From: JACVRW01 sp963846505
GTDB lineage: Bacteria; Actinomycetota; Thermoleophilia; Solirubrobacterales; Thermoleophilaceae
Assembly: GCA_963846505.1 (NCBI GenBank)
Contig: CAWJWD010000007.1
Span: 1-64,000, forward strand
Reading direction: 5' to 3'
Length of the DNA: 64,000 nt
Under the pieces are notes generated by a model. The model saw only the letters and a program-made list of their open reading frames with translations. It had not been told where the DNA came from and searched no databases. This document shows, piece by piece, positions 41,787 to 50,105 of this stretch (within the stretch, counting starts at the first letter, position 1; each line of letters begins with the position of its first letter). Position numbers and translations under genes: made by a program.

Positions 41787-42756
41787 GCTGGAGCCTCGGC
41801 TCGACAACAAGCCCTGCGGCGGCAAGTACGCGGACATCGTCGCCGCGATCGGCAACACGCCGCTGGTGGAGCTGCGGCGGCTGTCGCCCAAGCCGGGCGT
41901 GCGCATCTACGCGAAGCTCGAGAGCTACAACCCGACGGGCTCGGTCAAGGACCGCGTCGCTCGCTCGCTGATCGAGCGAGCGGAGGAGCAGGGGCTGATC
42001 TCGCCGGGACAGACGATCCTGGAGCCGACCTCCGGCAACACCGGCATCTCGCTCGCGATGATCTGCAGTCGCAAGGGCTATCCGCTCAGGGTCGTGATGC
42101 CGGACAACGTGACGCAGGAGCGCACCCAGCTGCTGCGCATGTACGGCGCCGAGATCGTCTACTCGCCCGGCGCCCAGGGCTCCAACGGCGCCGTCGCCAT
42201 GGCGCTCGAGCTGGCCGAGGGCGACTCGTCGGTGTACATGCCCTACCAGTACGGCAACAGCGCCAACCCCGACGCGCACTACAACGGCACGGCGCTGGAG
42301 ATCCTCGAGGAGCTCGACGAGGTGACCGCGTTCGTCGGCGGCCTCGGCACCGGCGGCACGCTGATGGGCAACGCCCGGCGGCTCAAGGAGGAGGACCCGG
42401 ACACGACGATCGTGGCCGCCGAGCCGCTGCAGGGCGAGCTCGTGCAGGGGCTGCGCTCGCTCGAGGACGGCTACATCCCGCCGATCATCGACCTCTCGCT
42501 GCTCGACCGCAAGATCTTCGTCTCCAACCGCGACGCGGTCGTCTGGACCAAGAAGCTGCTGGAGGAGGAGGGCCTGTTCCTCGGCGTGTCGAGCGGGGCG
42601 ATCGCCGCGATCGCCGTACGCGTCGCAAGCGAGCTCGACGGGGGCAACGTGGTCTTCGTCGCGCCCGACGACGGCTGGAAGTACCTCAGCTCGGGCGTCT
42701 ACAACAAGCCCATCGAGGAGCTCGAGGACCAGCTCGACTCCGCCTCGTTCTGGTAG
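41785..42756 (+). CDS. cysM: CysM-type cysteine synthase (CysO-dependent)
   Basis: The 323-residue PLP enzyme has the lysine in NPTGSVKDRVARS near residue 50, substrate loop EPTSGNTGISLAMIC, phosphate-binding GGLGTGGTLMGNARRL, and the late VSSGAIAAIAVRVA block. The overall pattern (MPDNVTQERTQLLRMYGAEIVYSPGAQGSNGAVAMALE) is closer to mycobacterial CysM than to CysK. CysM uses O-phosphoserine and CysO-thiocarboxylate. The GTG start is inferred from the family N-terminus and the promoter position. Confidence 0.93.
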   Translation: MLEPRLDNKPCGGKYADIVAAIGNTPLVELRRLSPKPGVRIYAKLESYNPTGSVKDRVARSLIERAEEQGLISPGQTILEPTSGNTGISLAMICSRKGYPLRVVMPDNVTQERTQLLRMYGAEIVYSPGAQGSNGAVAMALELAEGDSSVYMPYQYGNSANPDAHYNGTALEILEELDEVTAFVGGLGTGGTLMGNARRLKEEDPDTTIVAAEPLQGELVQGLRSLEDGYIPPIIDLSLLDRKIFVSNRDAVVWTKKLLEEEGLFLGVSSGAIAAIAVRVASELDGGNVVFVAPDDGWKYLSSGVYNKPIEELEDQLDSASFW

Positions 42757-42777
42757 GGGCGCCTCCGGGCGCTGCGA

Positions 42778-43026
42778 TCAGGAGTGGTCGGCGGTGGCCG
42801 CGCGCTCCGGCGTGCGCTCGGGCAGCGGCTCCGGCTCGGGGTGACGGTCGTCGTCCTCGTCCTGTTCCTCGAACGGGTTCGAGGACGAGAGCGTGTCCTT
42901 GAACTCCCGCATCCCCCTGCCGAGCGAGCGAGCCGCTTCCGGCAGTCGCTTGGGGCCGAGCACCAGCAGCGCGATGACGAGGATCACCATCAGCTCCAGC
43001 GGTCCCGGTGCGGACAGGAATCCCAT
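42778..43026 (-). CDS. tatA: Twin-arginine translocase subunit TatA
   Basis: The 82-residue protein has a short membrane helix (PLELMVILVIALLVLGPKRLPEAARSLGRGMREFK) with the TatA/B hinge and amphipathic helix, then an acidic proline-rich tail. It forms the translocation pore for folded proteins. The next two minus-strand genes upstream encode proteins with Tat-like signals, which suggests that they are its substrates. TatB and TatC are not in the window. Confidence 0.92.
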   Translation of the reverse strand: MGFLSAPGPLELMVILVIALLVLGPKRLPEAARSLGRGMREFKDTLSSSNPFEEQDEDDDRHPEPEPLPERTPERAATADHS

Positions 43027-43070
43027 CGCGTCCCCAGGCTACTGGAGATTTCGCCGTCCGCCGAGAAATC

Positions 43071-43553
43071 TCAGCCGAGCGGTGGGCGGCCTGCGAGCTC
43101 GCGCAGGATCACCTGGTGCGCGCCCTCGTTGGCCGCGATGCTGCCGAGCGGCGCGATCAGGCCGGGGCGGCGCAGGCCGGCGATCGTCTCGACGTAGGCA
43201 TCGACGGCCTCGTCCTCGTGCCGCAGCGCGAAGGCGGGGAAGTCGCGCGGCCGCCTTGGCAGCGGCGGGAGCATCGTCCAGCCGTCGGTGTCCGCGCGCA
43301 CGCCCAGGCCGGCGAGCGCCTGCTCCAACCCGCGCGCGTGCTCGCGCTCCTGGTCGCGCAGCTGCCGGGCCAGCCCGGCCGGCAGCAGGTCGTCGTCGAG
43401 GGCGGCTCCGTACAAGGCCACGAGTCGCTGCTCGATCCGCAGCAGGCGCGCGAGGGCGGCCGCGTCCGGGGGCGCGTCCTGCGCCTGCGCGGAGGAGGCC
43501 GTCACCAACGTGGCGACGCCGCCGGCGAGGATCGTGCGGCGCGTGCAGCTCAT
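43071..43553 (-). CDS. Tat-exported ferritin-like domain protein
   Basis: The 160-residue protein begins MSCTRRTILAGGVATLVTASSAQAQ, a twin-arginine-type signal. The mature part is a four-helix bundle of the ferritin-like class: ALARLLRIEQRLVALYGAAL, LRDQEREHARGLEQALAGLG, LRHEDEAVDAYVETIAGL and GSIAANEGAHQVILREL, each helix with Glu or His able to bind metal. Its ATG overlaps the stop of the upstream paralogue. Role unknown, perhaps oxidative protection or iron storage outside the membrane. Confidence 0.8.
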   Translation of the reverse strand: MSCTRRTILAGGVATLVTASSAQAQDAPPDAAALARLLRIEQRLVALYGAALDDDLLPAGLARQLRDQEREHARGLEQALAGLGVRADTDGWTMLPPLPRRPRDFPAFALRHEDEAVDAYVETIAGLRRPGLIAPLGSIAANEGAHQVILRELAGRPPLG

Positions 43554-44104
43554 TCGACGCCCGTCACGAACGCGTCGGGCGCCTGCGGATCGCCGCTCAG
43601 GCCACGCACGAGCGCGAGGTGGCGGCCCTGGGCCACCGCGATCTCGGCCAGCGGGCCGCGTAGCTCGGGCGCGGCCAGGCGTGGGAGCGCCTCGAGGTAC
43701 TTGCGCACGGAGCGTCGCTCGAGGTCGCCGGCGAAGGTCAGCACGTCGCGCTGGCCGGCCATGCGCGGAAACGAGCGCTGGTACTCGGCCAGCGTCCGTG
43801 GCCGGGCCGGCTCGCCGCCATAGCGGCGCACGAGGGTCGCGAGACGATCGGCGAAGGCGGTCTCCTGCACCGCGATCTCGTGCAGCGCGGCGCGTGCGCG
43901 GCCGCGTGTGAACGGTTGGCCGGTGCGGTAGGCGGCGATCACCGCGTGCTCGAAGGCGAGCGCGCTGTTGAGCGTCGCGGCCTGCGACTCGTCGCTTGGT
44001 CCACGCGCGCCCGCGGGCTCGTCGTCGCCGCAACCGGCGAGCAGCACGCCACCGGCCGTGAGCGCGAGCAGCCCCCGCCTCGTCGCTATCCCGTCCGCGG
44101 CCAC
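43550..44104 (-). CDS. Ferritin-like domain lipoprotein with Tat-type signal
   Basis: The 184-residue protein starts VAADGIATRRGLLALTAGGVLLAGCGDDE: an RRG twin-arginine motif followed by a lipobox cysteine. The helical body (LNSALAFEHAVIAAYRTG, ALHEIAVQETAFADRLATLVRRYG, VLTFAGDLERRSVRKYLEALPRL, LAEIAVAQGRHLALVRGL) has the ferritin-like E and ExxH spacing. It is co-translated with the related gene downstream and lies near tatA, so both are probably exported folded with metal. Confidence 0.82.
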   Translation of the reverse strand: MAADGIATRRGLLALTAGGVLLAGCGDDEPAGARGPSDESQAATLNSALAFEHAVIAAYRTGQPFTRGRARAALHEIAVQETAFADRLATLVRRYGGEPARPRTLAEYQRSFPRMAGQRDVLTFAGDLERRSVRKYLEALPRLAAPELRGPLAEIAVAQGRHLALVRGLSGDPQAPDAFVTGVE

Positions 44105-44128
44105 GCCGGGACACTAGCCTTCCCGGGA

Positions 44129-44518
44129 GTGAGGATCTCGCAAGCGGATTGGGAGCAGCTGGTCGCGCACGCGCGCGAGGAGACGCCGAACGAGTGCTGC
44201 GGCTACTTCTGGTGCGCCGACGACGCGATCGCGGGCGTCGCCCGCGGCACCAACGAGCGCAACTCGCCCTACGGCTACGAGCTCGACGGCAAGAGCATGA
44301 TGGCCGCCTACCGGCTGTCGGAGGACGAGGGGTTGCAGGTCGGCAGCTACCACTCGCACCCGCGCAGTCCCGCCGAGCCGTCCCAGACCGACATCAACCT
44401 CGCGACGAACTGGCCGGACTGGCTCTACGTGATCGTCTCGCTCGACGGCGAGCCGAGCGTGCGCGCCTGGTGGTTGAGAGATGGACGAGTCGAGGAGCAG
44501 CAGCTCGAGATCGTCTGA
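44129..44518 (+). CDS. mec: JAMM/MPN+ metalloprotease Mec (CysO-cysteine hydrolase)
   Basis: The 129-residue protein has the full JAMM zinc site: Glu in PNECCGYFW and the motif HSHPRSPAEPSQTD (H-x-H-x7-S-x2-D). Mycobacterial Mec releases cysteine from the CysO-cysteine adduct. The gene is 1.4 kb from cysM and completes the pathway with moeZ and cysO. It may also remove the extra Arg of CysO. TAGCCT eight bases before the GTG suggests a leaderless start. Confidence 0.92.
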   Translation: MRISQADWEQLVAHAREETPNECCGYFWCADDAIAGVARGTNERNSPYGYELDGKSMMAAYRLSEDEGLQVGSYHSHPRSPAEPSQTDINLATNWPDWLYVIVSLDGEPSVRAWWLRDGRVEEQQLEIV

Positions 44519-45005
44519 TCTCGTCTGTCCCTCCTGCGGCCGCGAGCATGCGCCGCAGGAGCGCTTCTGCACGGTCTGCGGCTTCCCCCTCGTCCAAGCC
44601 GGCGGCGAGTCGCTCGACGAGCCGCTCAGCGACGCCCACGCCCGCGCCCGCAAGATCAACCCGGTCTACTCCGAGGGCAGACTGGTGCGCGTCGCGGGCG
44701 GGCGCAACCAGGCCGAGGCGGAGCTGATCCAGGGACTGCTGCTGACCGAAGGCGTGCCGAGCATGCTGCGCCGCAGTGCCGGCTTCGACGTGCCCGACTT
44801 CCTCGCCGCGGGCCCGCGCGACGTGTTGGTGCCCGAGTCGGGCGTGCAGGTGGCGCGCGAGCTGCTGCTGCAGAGCGATCTCGCGCCCACGGACGCCGCC
44901 GGGGGCGCGCCCGGACCGCGCCCGCTCGTGCTGATCGCGACGATCGCCGTCGCCGGTGGCGCGGCGGCCCTGATCGCCTGGCTGTTGCAGGGCGGCAGCC
45001 TGTAA
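44481..45005 (+). CDS. Zinc-ribbon, DUF2007-like, single-helix membrane protein
   Basis: The 174-residue protein has an N-terminal zinc ribbon (CPSCGREHAPQERFCTVCG). A DUF2007-type domain follows (LVRVAGGRNQAEAELIQGLLLTEGVPSMLRRSAGF, DVLVPESGVQVARELL), and one C-terminal membrane helix (PLVLIATIAVAGGAAALIAWLLQ). DUF2007 is described as a putative signal-transducing domain. The ATG lies 38 bases inside the end of mec, in another frame, so the two are tightly linked. Confidence 0.85.
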   Translation: MDESRSSSSRSSDLVCPSCGREHAPQERFCTVCGFPLVQAGGESLDEPLSDAHARARKINPVYSEGRLVRVAGGRNQAEAELIQGLLLTEGVPSMLRRSAGFDVPDFLAAGPRDVLVPESGVQVARELLLQSDLAPTDAAGGAPGPRPLVLIATIAVAGGAAALIAWLLQGGSL

Positions 45006-45038
45006 AGCGTCGTCAGTGGGCGGCCGATCAAGTTGGTG

Positions 45039-46082
45039 ATGCCGGCTTCCACACGTCCCGACTCCGAGCTCGCGGCCCGCTGGCTCGCGTACGTGCTCGC
45101 AGCGGGTGCGGCCTTCATCGTGATCGCCCTGCTGGTGCTGCCGCTGCCGGCGAGCACCGACCGCGAGAGCGCCGCCCTCGTCGGCGGCTGTGCCGCGGCC
45201 CTGGCCGCGATCGTGTTCGCGCTGCGTCGAGCGCTGCCGGCGCTGGCGATCCCGCTGCTGGTGCTGCCCGTCTCGACGGTGCTCGTGAGCATGGGGATCG
45301 AGGCCTGGGGCTCGGCTCCGACCGACCTCGGCATGTTCTACGTCTGGATCGTGCTCTACGCCGCCTACTTCCTGTCCTTCGGGCAGGCGCTGGTGCAGAT
45401 CGCGGTGGTCGGGCTCTGCTACGGCCTGGTGCTCGTGCGCATCGACGCCGGCGACCCTGCGATCACGCGCTGGGCCGTGACCGTCGGCACGCTGGCGATC
45501 GCGGGCAGCGTGACCGCGCGGCTGGTGCGGCGGCTGCGGATCGAGGTCGCCGGCCACGAGCGTGCCGCGCGCGAGCGCGAGCGGCTGCTGGAGCTGCTGC
45601 GCACGGCCGCGTTGACCGACGACCTGACGGGGCTGCCCAACCGCCGTGCACGCGACGGGGCGCTCGACCGCGAGCTCGCGCGTGCCGAGCGCCAGCAGGA
45701 CTCGCTCTGCGTCGCGGTGCTCGACCTCGACAACTTCAAGCGCTACAACGACACGCACGGCCACGCCGGCGGCGACCAGCTGCTGCGCGCGGCGACCGCC
45801 GCCTGGTCGACCCAGCTGCGCGCGAGCGACCTGCTCGCCCGCCACGGCGGCGAGGAGTTCACGCTGCTGCTGCCCGAGTGCGACGAGCGCGACGCGCTGG
45901 CGCTGGTCGAGCGCCTGCGGGCCGCGACCCCGCCTGGCCAGACCGTCTCCGCCGGCTTGGCGCAGTGGGACGGCTCGGAGAGCGTCGACGGGCTGCTCGA
46001 GCGTGCCGATGCCGCGCTCTACGCCGCCAAGGCCGCCGGTCGGGACCGCGCCGTCGTGGCTCAGAGTCGCGCTGCGGCCTGA
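45039..46082 (+). CDS. Membrane-bound GGDEF diguanylate cyclase
   Basis: The 347-residue protein has about six membrane helices over the first 165 residues and a GGDEF domain with TDDLTGLPNRRARDG, VLDLDNFKRYNDTHGHAGGDQLLR and the active motif GGEEF in ARHGGEEFTLLLPE. It should make cyclic di-GMP. No RxxD inhibitory site is evident before the motif. TTG and GTG codons just before the chosen ATG are also in frame. It is the only c-di-GMP gene in the window. Confidence 0.93.
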   Translation: MPASTRPDSELAARWLAYVLAAGAAFIVIALLVLPLPASTDRESAALVGGCAAALAAIVFALRRALPALAIPLLVLPVSTVLVSMGIEAWGSAPTDLGMFYVWIVLYAAYFLSFGQALVQIAVVGLCYGLVLVRIDAGDPAITRWAVTVGTLAIAGSVTARLVRRLRIEVAGHERAARERERLLELLRTAALTDDLTGLPNRRARDGALDRELARAERQQDSLCVAVLDLDNFKRYNDTHGHAGGDQLLRAATAAWSTQLRASDLLARHGGEEFTLLLPECDERDALALVERLRAATPPGQTVSAGLAQWDGSESVDGLLERADAALYAAKAAGRDRAVVAQSRAAA

Positions 46083-46229
46083 GCACCTCGCGCCCGAAGG
46101 CTCTTGCCGCCGCCCGCCCCCGGTCGAGTCGCGGATCGACCGGCGCATGCGCCGGGTGCCAGTCTGAACAATGTGAGTTTCTAGAACCGCTCGCCTTCCG
46201 TCGAGCAAAGCGAACCAAGGAGGAACCAC

Positions 46230-46805
46230 ATGAAGTTCCCAGGCACCCGGCACATGCTCGTCGCCCTCGGTGTACTCGTGATCGCCGCGGTGGCGGCCGC
46301 CCCGGCCCACGCCAGACTCACACCGGCGGGTGGAAGATTCACAGCCTCATCCACCAACGCCACGTTCTCACTCGGGGGCTTCTTCTTCAGATGTGCGACA
46401 AGCACATTCAGCGGCACGATCTCCGCGGATGGCTCGAGCGTCTCAGGCGAGCTGCACTTCTCGGGCGCCGCCGGCGGGACGACATGCGACGGTCCCTTCC
46501 TTCCATGCGAGGTCGTCACAGCAGACGGCAGACCGACAACCGTCACATTCAGATCAACGAGCTCAGTCGCCGGCGGCTCCGCCTCAGGCACCCTCGCGCT
46601 CGACAGAGACTTCAGATACACAATCGCGTGCGGAACCGGGGGCTTGCTCAGATGCACACTCCTGGGCCCGAACGCCCTGGGGACCGAGAGATGGACAATC
46701 ACGGGTCAGACCCTGAGCGTGGACGGGTCCTACCCATGCCTCGAAGGGGGCTTGCTGGCGTTCAGAGCCACGTACACGATCCTGGAGAGAATCTCGGTGT
46801 CATGA
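46230..46805 (+). CDS. Secreted protein of unknown function, AGA-rich
   Basis: The 191-residue product has a signal peptide ending AAPAHA and an extracellular beta-rich, serine/threonine/glycine-rich body with cysteines in FRCATSTF, TTCDGPFLPCEVV, IACGTGGLLRCTLLG and YPCLEGG. No family is recognised. AAGGAGG precedes the ATG. Eleven of its twelve arginines are AGA, and ACA and TCA are also frequent, quite unlike the surrounding genes but like the lipase at 25329. A strong hairpin follows the stop. Confidence 0.8.
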   Translation: MKFPGTRHMLVALGVLVIAAVAAAPAHARLTPAGGRFTASSTNATFSLGGFFFRCATSTFSGTISADGSSVSGELHFSGAAGGTTCDGPFLPCEVVTADGRPTTVTFRSTSSVAGGSASGTLALDRDFRYTIACGTGGLLRCTLLGPNALGTERWTITGQTLSVDGSYPCLEGGLLAFRATYTILERISVS

Positions 46806-46827
46806 CGACCACTGCGTGACTCCCAAC

Positions 46828-46858
46828 GGCCGGCCCGGGCATCCCGCCCGGGCCGGCC
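46828..46858 (+). terminator. Strong GC hairpin after the AGA-rich secreted protein
   Basis: Perfect 13-base arms GGCCGGCCCGGGC and GCCCGGGCCGGCC surround the loop ATCCC, 22 bases after the stop at 46805. It has no T-run but is the most stable simple hairpin seen here. Confidence 0.75.
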
Positions 46859-46904
46859 CGCCAAGCTCCCACCTGGCGGGCATTGCGTCGGTAGGCTGCG
46901 ACGC

Positions 46905-48125
46905 ATGGACTTCTCCCCGTCCGATCGCGTCGCGGAACTGCTCGAGCGGGTCCGCGAGTTCATGGCCGAGCACGTCGACCCGGTCGAGCGCGAGGCGCTC
47001 GAGGCGCTCGACAAGGAGGTGGCGCCGGGCGTTCCCTACCCGCGCATCCTCGTCGAGCTGCGCGAGCGCGCCCGGGCCGAGGGGCTCTGGAACCTGTTCC
47101 TGCCCGACGAGCGCTGGGGCCCCGGCCTGACCAACTGGGAGTACGGGATGCTCTGCGAGCAGATGGGCCGCAACGGCGTCGCGCCGCTGGTCTTCAACTG
47201 CTCGGCGCCGGACACCGGCAACATGGAGATCCTCGCCGAGCACGGCACGCCCGAGCAGCAGGAGCGCTTCCTGGCGCCCCTGCTCGAGGGCGAGGTGCGC
47301 AGCTGCTTCTCGATGACCGAGCCCGAGACCTCCGGCTCCGATCCGACCGGCCTCGCCACGCATGCCGAGCTCGACGCCGACGAGTGGGTGATCAACGGCC
47401 ACAAGTGGTTCACCTCCGGCTACAACGGCGCCGCCTTCGCGATCGCCATGGTCGTCACCGATCCCGACGCGCCGCCGCACAAGCGCGCGAGCATGATCAT
47501 CGTGCCGGTGGACACGCCGGGCTTCACCGGCATCCGGCCGGTCCCGGTGATGGGCCACGACGAGGGCCCCGGGCACTGGGAGGTGCGCTACGAGGACTGC
47601 CGCGTGCCCGCGGCCGACGTGCTCGGCGAGCGCGGCGCCGGCTTCGCGATCGCCCAGGACCGGCTCGGGCCCGGACGCATCCACCACTGCATGCGCGCGA
47701 TCGGCTCGGCCGAGCGCGCCTTCGAGCTGATGTGCCGCCGCGCGCACGAGCGCGAGTCGTTCGGCGGGCCGCTGGCGGACAAGCAGTTCGTCCAGGAGTT
47801 CGTCGCGACCTCGCGCATGGAGATCGACGCCGCCCGGCTGGTCGTCCTGCACGCCGCTTGGAAGATGGACGTCGAGGGCAAGCGCGCCGCGCGTCAGGAG
47901 ATCTCGATGACGAAGGTCGTGGCCGCGCAGATGCATCAGCGCGTGCTCGACCGCGCCATGCAGGTGCATGGCGCGCTGGGGATGTCCGACGACATCCCGT
48001 TGGCCGCGATGTGGCGCCAAGGGCGCTGGTTGCGGATCGCCGACGGACCAGACGAGGTGCACAAGATGGTGATCGCCTACCGCGAGCTCAACCGCTTCAA
48101 GCCGCGCGAGACGGTGGAGGCCTAG
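46905..48125 (+). CDS. Acyl-CoA dehydrogenase family protein (ACAD10/11-like)
   Basis: The 406-residue flavoprotein has the FAD/substrate blocks CFSMTEPETSGSDPTGLATHAE and WVINGHKWFTSGYNG. Later come GPGRIHHCMRAIGSAERAFELMCRRA and the C-terminal QVHGALGMSDDIPLAAMWRQGRWLRIADGPDEVHKM. These are typical of the long-chain ACAD10/11-like branch. It would oxidise acyl-CoA in beta-oxidation or side-chain breakdown. TAGGCT seven bases before the ATG suggests a leaderless transcript. It is followed after one base by a second dehydrogenase. Confidence 0.93.
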   Translation: MDFSPSDRVAELLERVREFMAEHVDPVEREALEALDKEVAPGVPYPRILVELRERARAEGLWNLFLPDERWGPGLTNWEYGMLCEQMGRNGVAPLVFNCSAPDTGNMEILAEHGTPEQQERFLAPLLEGEVRSCFSMTEPETSGSDPTGLATHAELDADEWVINGHKWFTSGYNGAAFAIAMVVTDPDAPPHKRASMIIVPVDTPGFTGIRPVPVMGHDEGPGHWEVRYEDCRVPAADVLGERGAGFAIAQDRLGPGRIHHCMRAIGSAERAFELMCRRAHERESFGGPLADKQFVQEFVATSRMEIDAARLVVLHAAWKMDVEGKRAARQEISMTKVVAAQMHQRVLDRAMQVHGALGMSDDIPLAAMWRQGRWLRIADGPDEVHKMVIAYRELNRFKPRETVEA

Positions 48126-48126
48126 G

Positions 48127-49266
48127 GTGGCCACGACCGCGATCGGCGCGGGCCCCGACCACGGCCTGAACGACGAGCAGCGCGCCTTCGTCGAGGCGAT
48201 CCGCGACTTCGCCACGCGCGAGCGCTGGGAGCCGGTCGAGGGCGGACACTCGAACGCCGTCGCGCGGCGCATGGGCGAGCTCGGCTGGTACGGGCTGCAG
48301 ATCGACGAGGCCTACGGCGGCTCGGGCGGCAGCTTCCTCGACGCGACGCTCTTCCTCGAGGAGTTCACCCGCAACGAGATTCCGGTCGCCGGCTACGGCG
48401 TCACGCTGATCGTCGTCAACGCGCTGAACAAGTTCGGCACCGAGGAGCAGAAGCGCGACCTGCTCGGCCGCGTCACGCGCGGTGGCACGCTGGCGATCGC
48501 GATGTCCGAGCCGGAGGCCGGCTCGGACGTGGCCAACCTCAAGACCCGCGCCCGCCGCGACGGCGACGAGTACGTGCTCGACGGCGCCAAGATGTGGTGC
48601 TCGTACGCGCACGAGGCCAGCCACACCCTGGTCGTCTGTCGCACCGGCGAGGGCCAGCGTCACGAGGACATGTCGATGATCCTCGTCCCGCACGACGCCG
48701 AGGGCTTCTCGATCACGCCGATCCCGACGCTCGGCGGCGAGGAGACCAACGAGCTGCACCTCGACGGCGTGCGCGTCCCGGCCGAGGCGCTGCTCGGCAC
48801 CGAGGGCGGCGGCTGGACGCAGCTGATGGCCGGCCTCAACTACGAGCGCACGATCCTCGCGGCCACCTCGCTCGGGCTGGCGCAGCGCGCCTTCGACGAC
48901 GCGCTCGCCTACGTCAAGGAGCGCAAGCAGTTCGGCCGCCCGGTCGGCTCGTTCCAGGCGCTCTCGCACAAGTTCGCCGAGCTCGCGACCGAGCTGGCGC
49001 AGGTGCGGCTGCTGGTGCGCTGGGTCGCGCGCCTGACCGACGAGGACCCGACGCGCATGTTGCCCCAGGAGGCCTCGATGGCGAAGCTGGCGGCGACCGA
49101 GCTGGCCAAGCGCTGCGCGCTCGAGGGGATGCAGGCGATGGGCGGCTACGGCTACGCGACCGAGTACCCGATGGAGCGCCACCTGCGCACCGCCGTCGTG
49201 ACGACGATCTACGGCGGCACCTCGGAGATCCAGAAGAACATCATCGCCAAGACCCTGGGCCTCTAA
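48127..49266 (+). CDS. Acyl-CoA dehydrogenase
   Basis: The 379-residue protein has IAMSEPEAGSDVANLKTRARRDGDEYVLDGAKMWCSYA for FAD and substrate binding. Further on are YERTILAATSLGLAQRAFDDALAYVKERKQFGRP, with the arginine/QF helix, and the C-terminal GGYGYATEYPMERHLRTAVVTTIYGGTSEIQKNII, which holds the usual position of the catalytic base region. It is co-transcribed with the preceding dehydrogenase, and the two may form a heteromeric enzyme as seen in sterol-degrading actinobacteria; this is only an inference. Confidence 0.93.
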   Translation: MATTAIGAGPDHGLNDEQRAFVEAIRDFATRERWEPVEGGHSNAVARRMGELGWYGLQIDEAYGGSGGSFLDATLFLEEFTRNEIPVAGYGVTLIVVNALNKFGTEEQKRDLLGRVTRGGTLAIAMSEPEAGSDVANLKTRARRDGDEYVLDGAKMWCSYAHEASHTLVVCRTGEGQRHEDMSMILVPHDAEGFSITPIPTLGGEETNELHLDGVRVPAEALLGTEGGGWTQLMAGLNYERTILAATSLGLAQRAFDDALAYVKERKQFGRPVGSFQALSHKFAELATELAQVRLLVRWVARLTDEDPTRMLPQEASMAKLAATELAKRCALEGMQAMGGYGYATEYPMERHLRTAVVTTIYGGTSEIQKNIIAKTLGL

Positions 49267-50009
49267 GCAGTCAAGGAGTCCAGCCAGTCCCGCCAGTCCC
49301 GCTCCACGGCGGCGGCCGAGCGGCCGAAGGCCTCGTGCAGCAGCGCGCGCGGACCGCCGCCGAGTGGGCTCGTGGCGAGCGCCGCGGTGGCGCGGGGGCC
49401 GGCCTCGAGCTCGAGCAGGGCGAACAGGGTGCCGCCGAGCAGCTGTGCGTCGCGGGCGGCGGGGGGAAACTGCGGGCGGCCCTCTTCGTGCAGCCGGCGT
49501 ACGATCGCGGCGCGCAGGTGCTCGGTCTGGCCACAGAAGTGGGCCGCGGCGCCCTCGGCGAGCCAGGCCCAGCGCAGGTAGCGGCGGAAGCTGCGCGGTG
49601 AGAAGGGAGGTGGCAGCTCGGCGTTGTTGGCGCCGATCACCACGTGCGCGTACTCGTGCTGGGGGCTCAGCAGCAGCGCCTCGCGCGAGCCCTCCGAGCG
49701 CGACGCGCGCTGTTCCAGCGCGGCCGGCGAGAGCACGTGGATCTCGCGCTCCCCGAACCAGCCGGCGAAGTAGCGGCGGCTCGCCGGCGCTGCGGCGCGG
49801 CGGGCCAGCGGCAGCCAGGGATGCGCCAGCGCAAGCGCGTACGGGCGTGGATGCAACACCACCGCCACCTCGTCGTCCGGCAGGTCGAACAGCGCCCCGA
49901 GCTCGTCGCGGAACTGCTCCAGCTCGCTCAGCACGCGCACCGCGTCGTCGTGCTCGGAGGAGTCGAAGCGGGCCGAGAAGGAGGGGGAGTGCAGCTCGGA
50001 CCAGGACAC
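49263..50009 (-). CDS. Putative HExxH (gluzincin-like) zinc peptidase
   Basis: The 248-residue protein has no signal peptide. It contains SPQHEYAHVVIGANN, a HExxH motif, and about 35 residues later WLAEGAAAHFCG with the downstream Glu typical of gluzincins (peptidase MA-like). The N-terminus resembles the pre-catalytic sheet of such enzymes (FSARFDSSEHDDAVRVLSELEQF). Substrate is unknown. Its end overlaps the end of the acyl-CoA dehydrogenase gene by four bases. Confidence 0.7.
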   Translation of the reverse strand: MSWSELHSPSFSARFDSSEHDDAVRVLSELEQFRDELGALFDLPDDEVAVVLHPRPYALALAHPWLPLARRAAAPASRRYFAGWFGEREIHVLSPAALEQRASRSEGSREALLLSPQHEYAHVVIGANNAELPPPFSPRSFRRYLRWAWLAEGAAAHFCGQTEHLRAAIVRRLHEEGRPQFPPAARDAQLLGGTLFALLELEAGPRATAALATSPLGGGPRALLHEAFGRSAAAVERDWRDWLDSLTA

Positions 50010-50105
50010 GCGGGCGGGAGGCTAGCTGGGCGCAGGCGACGATCGCCGCCGGTCACGAGCCGTCGTAGCCGGTGGACACGGACCCCCGGGCGTGGGAGCC
50101 TGATC

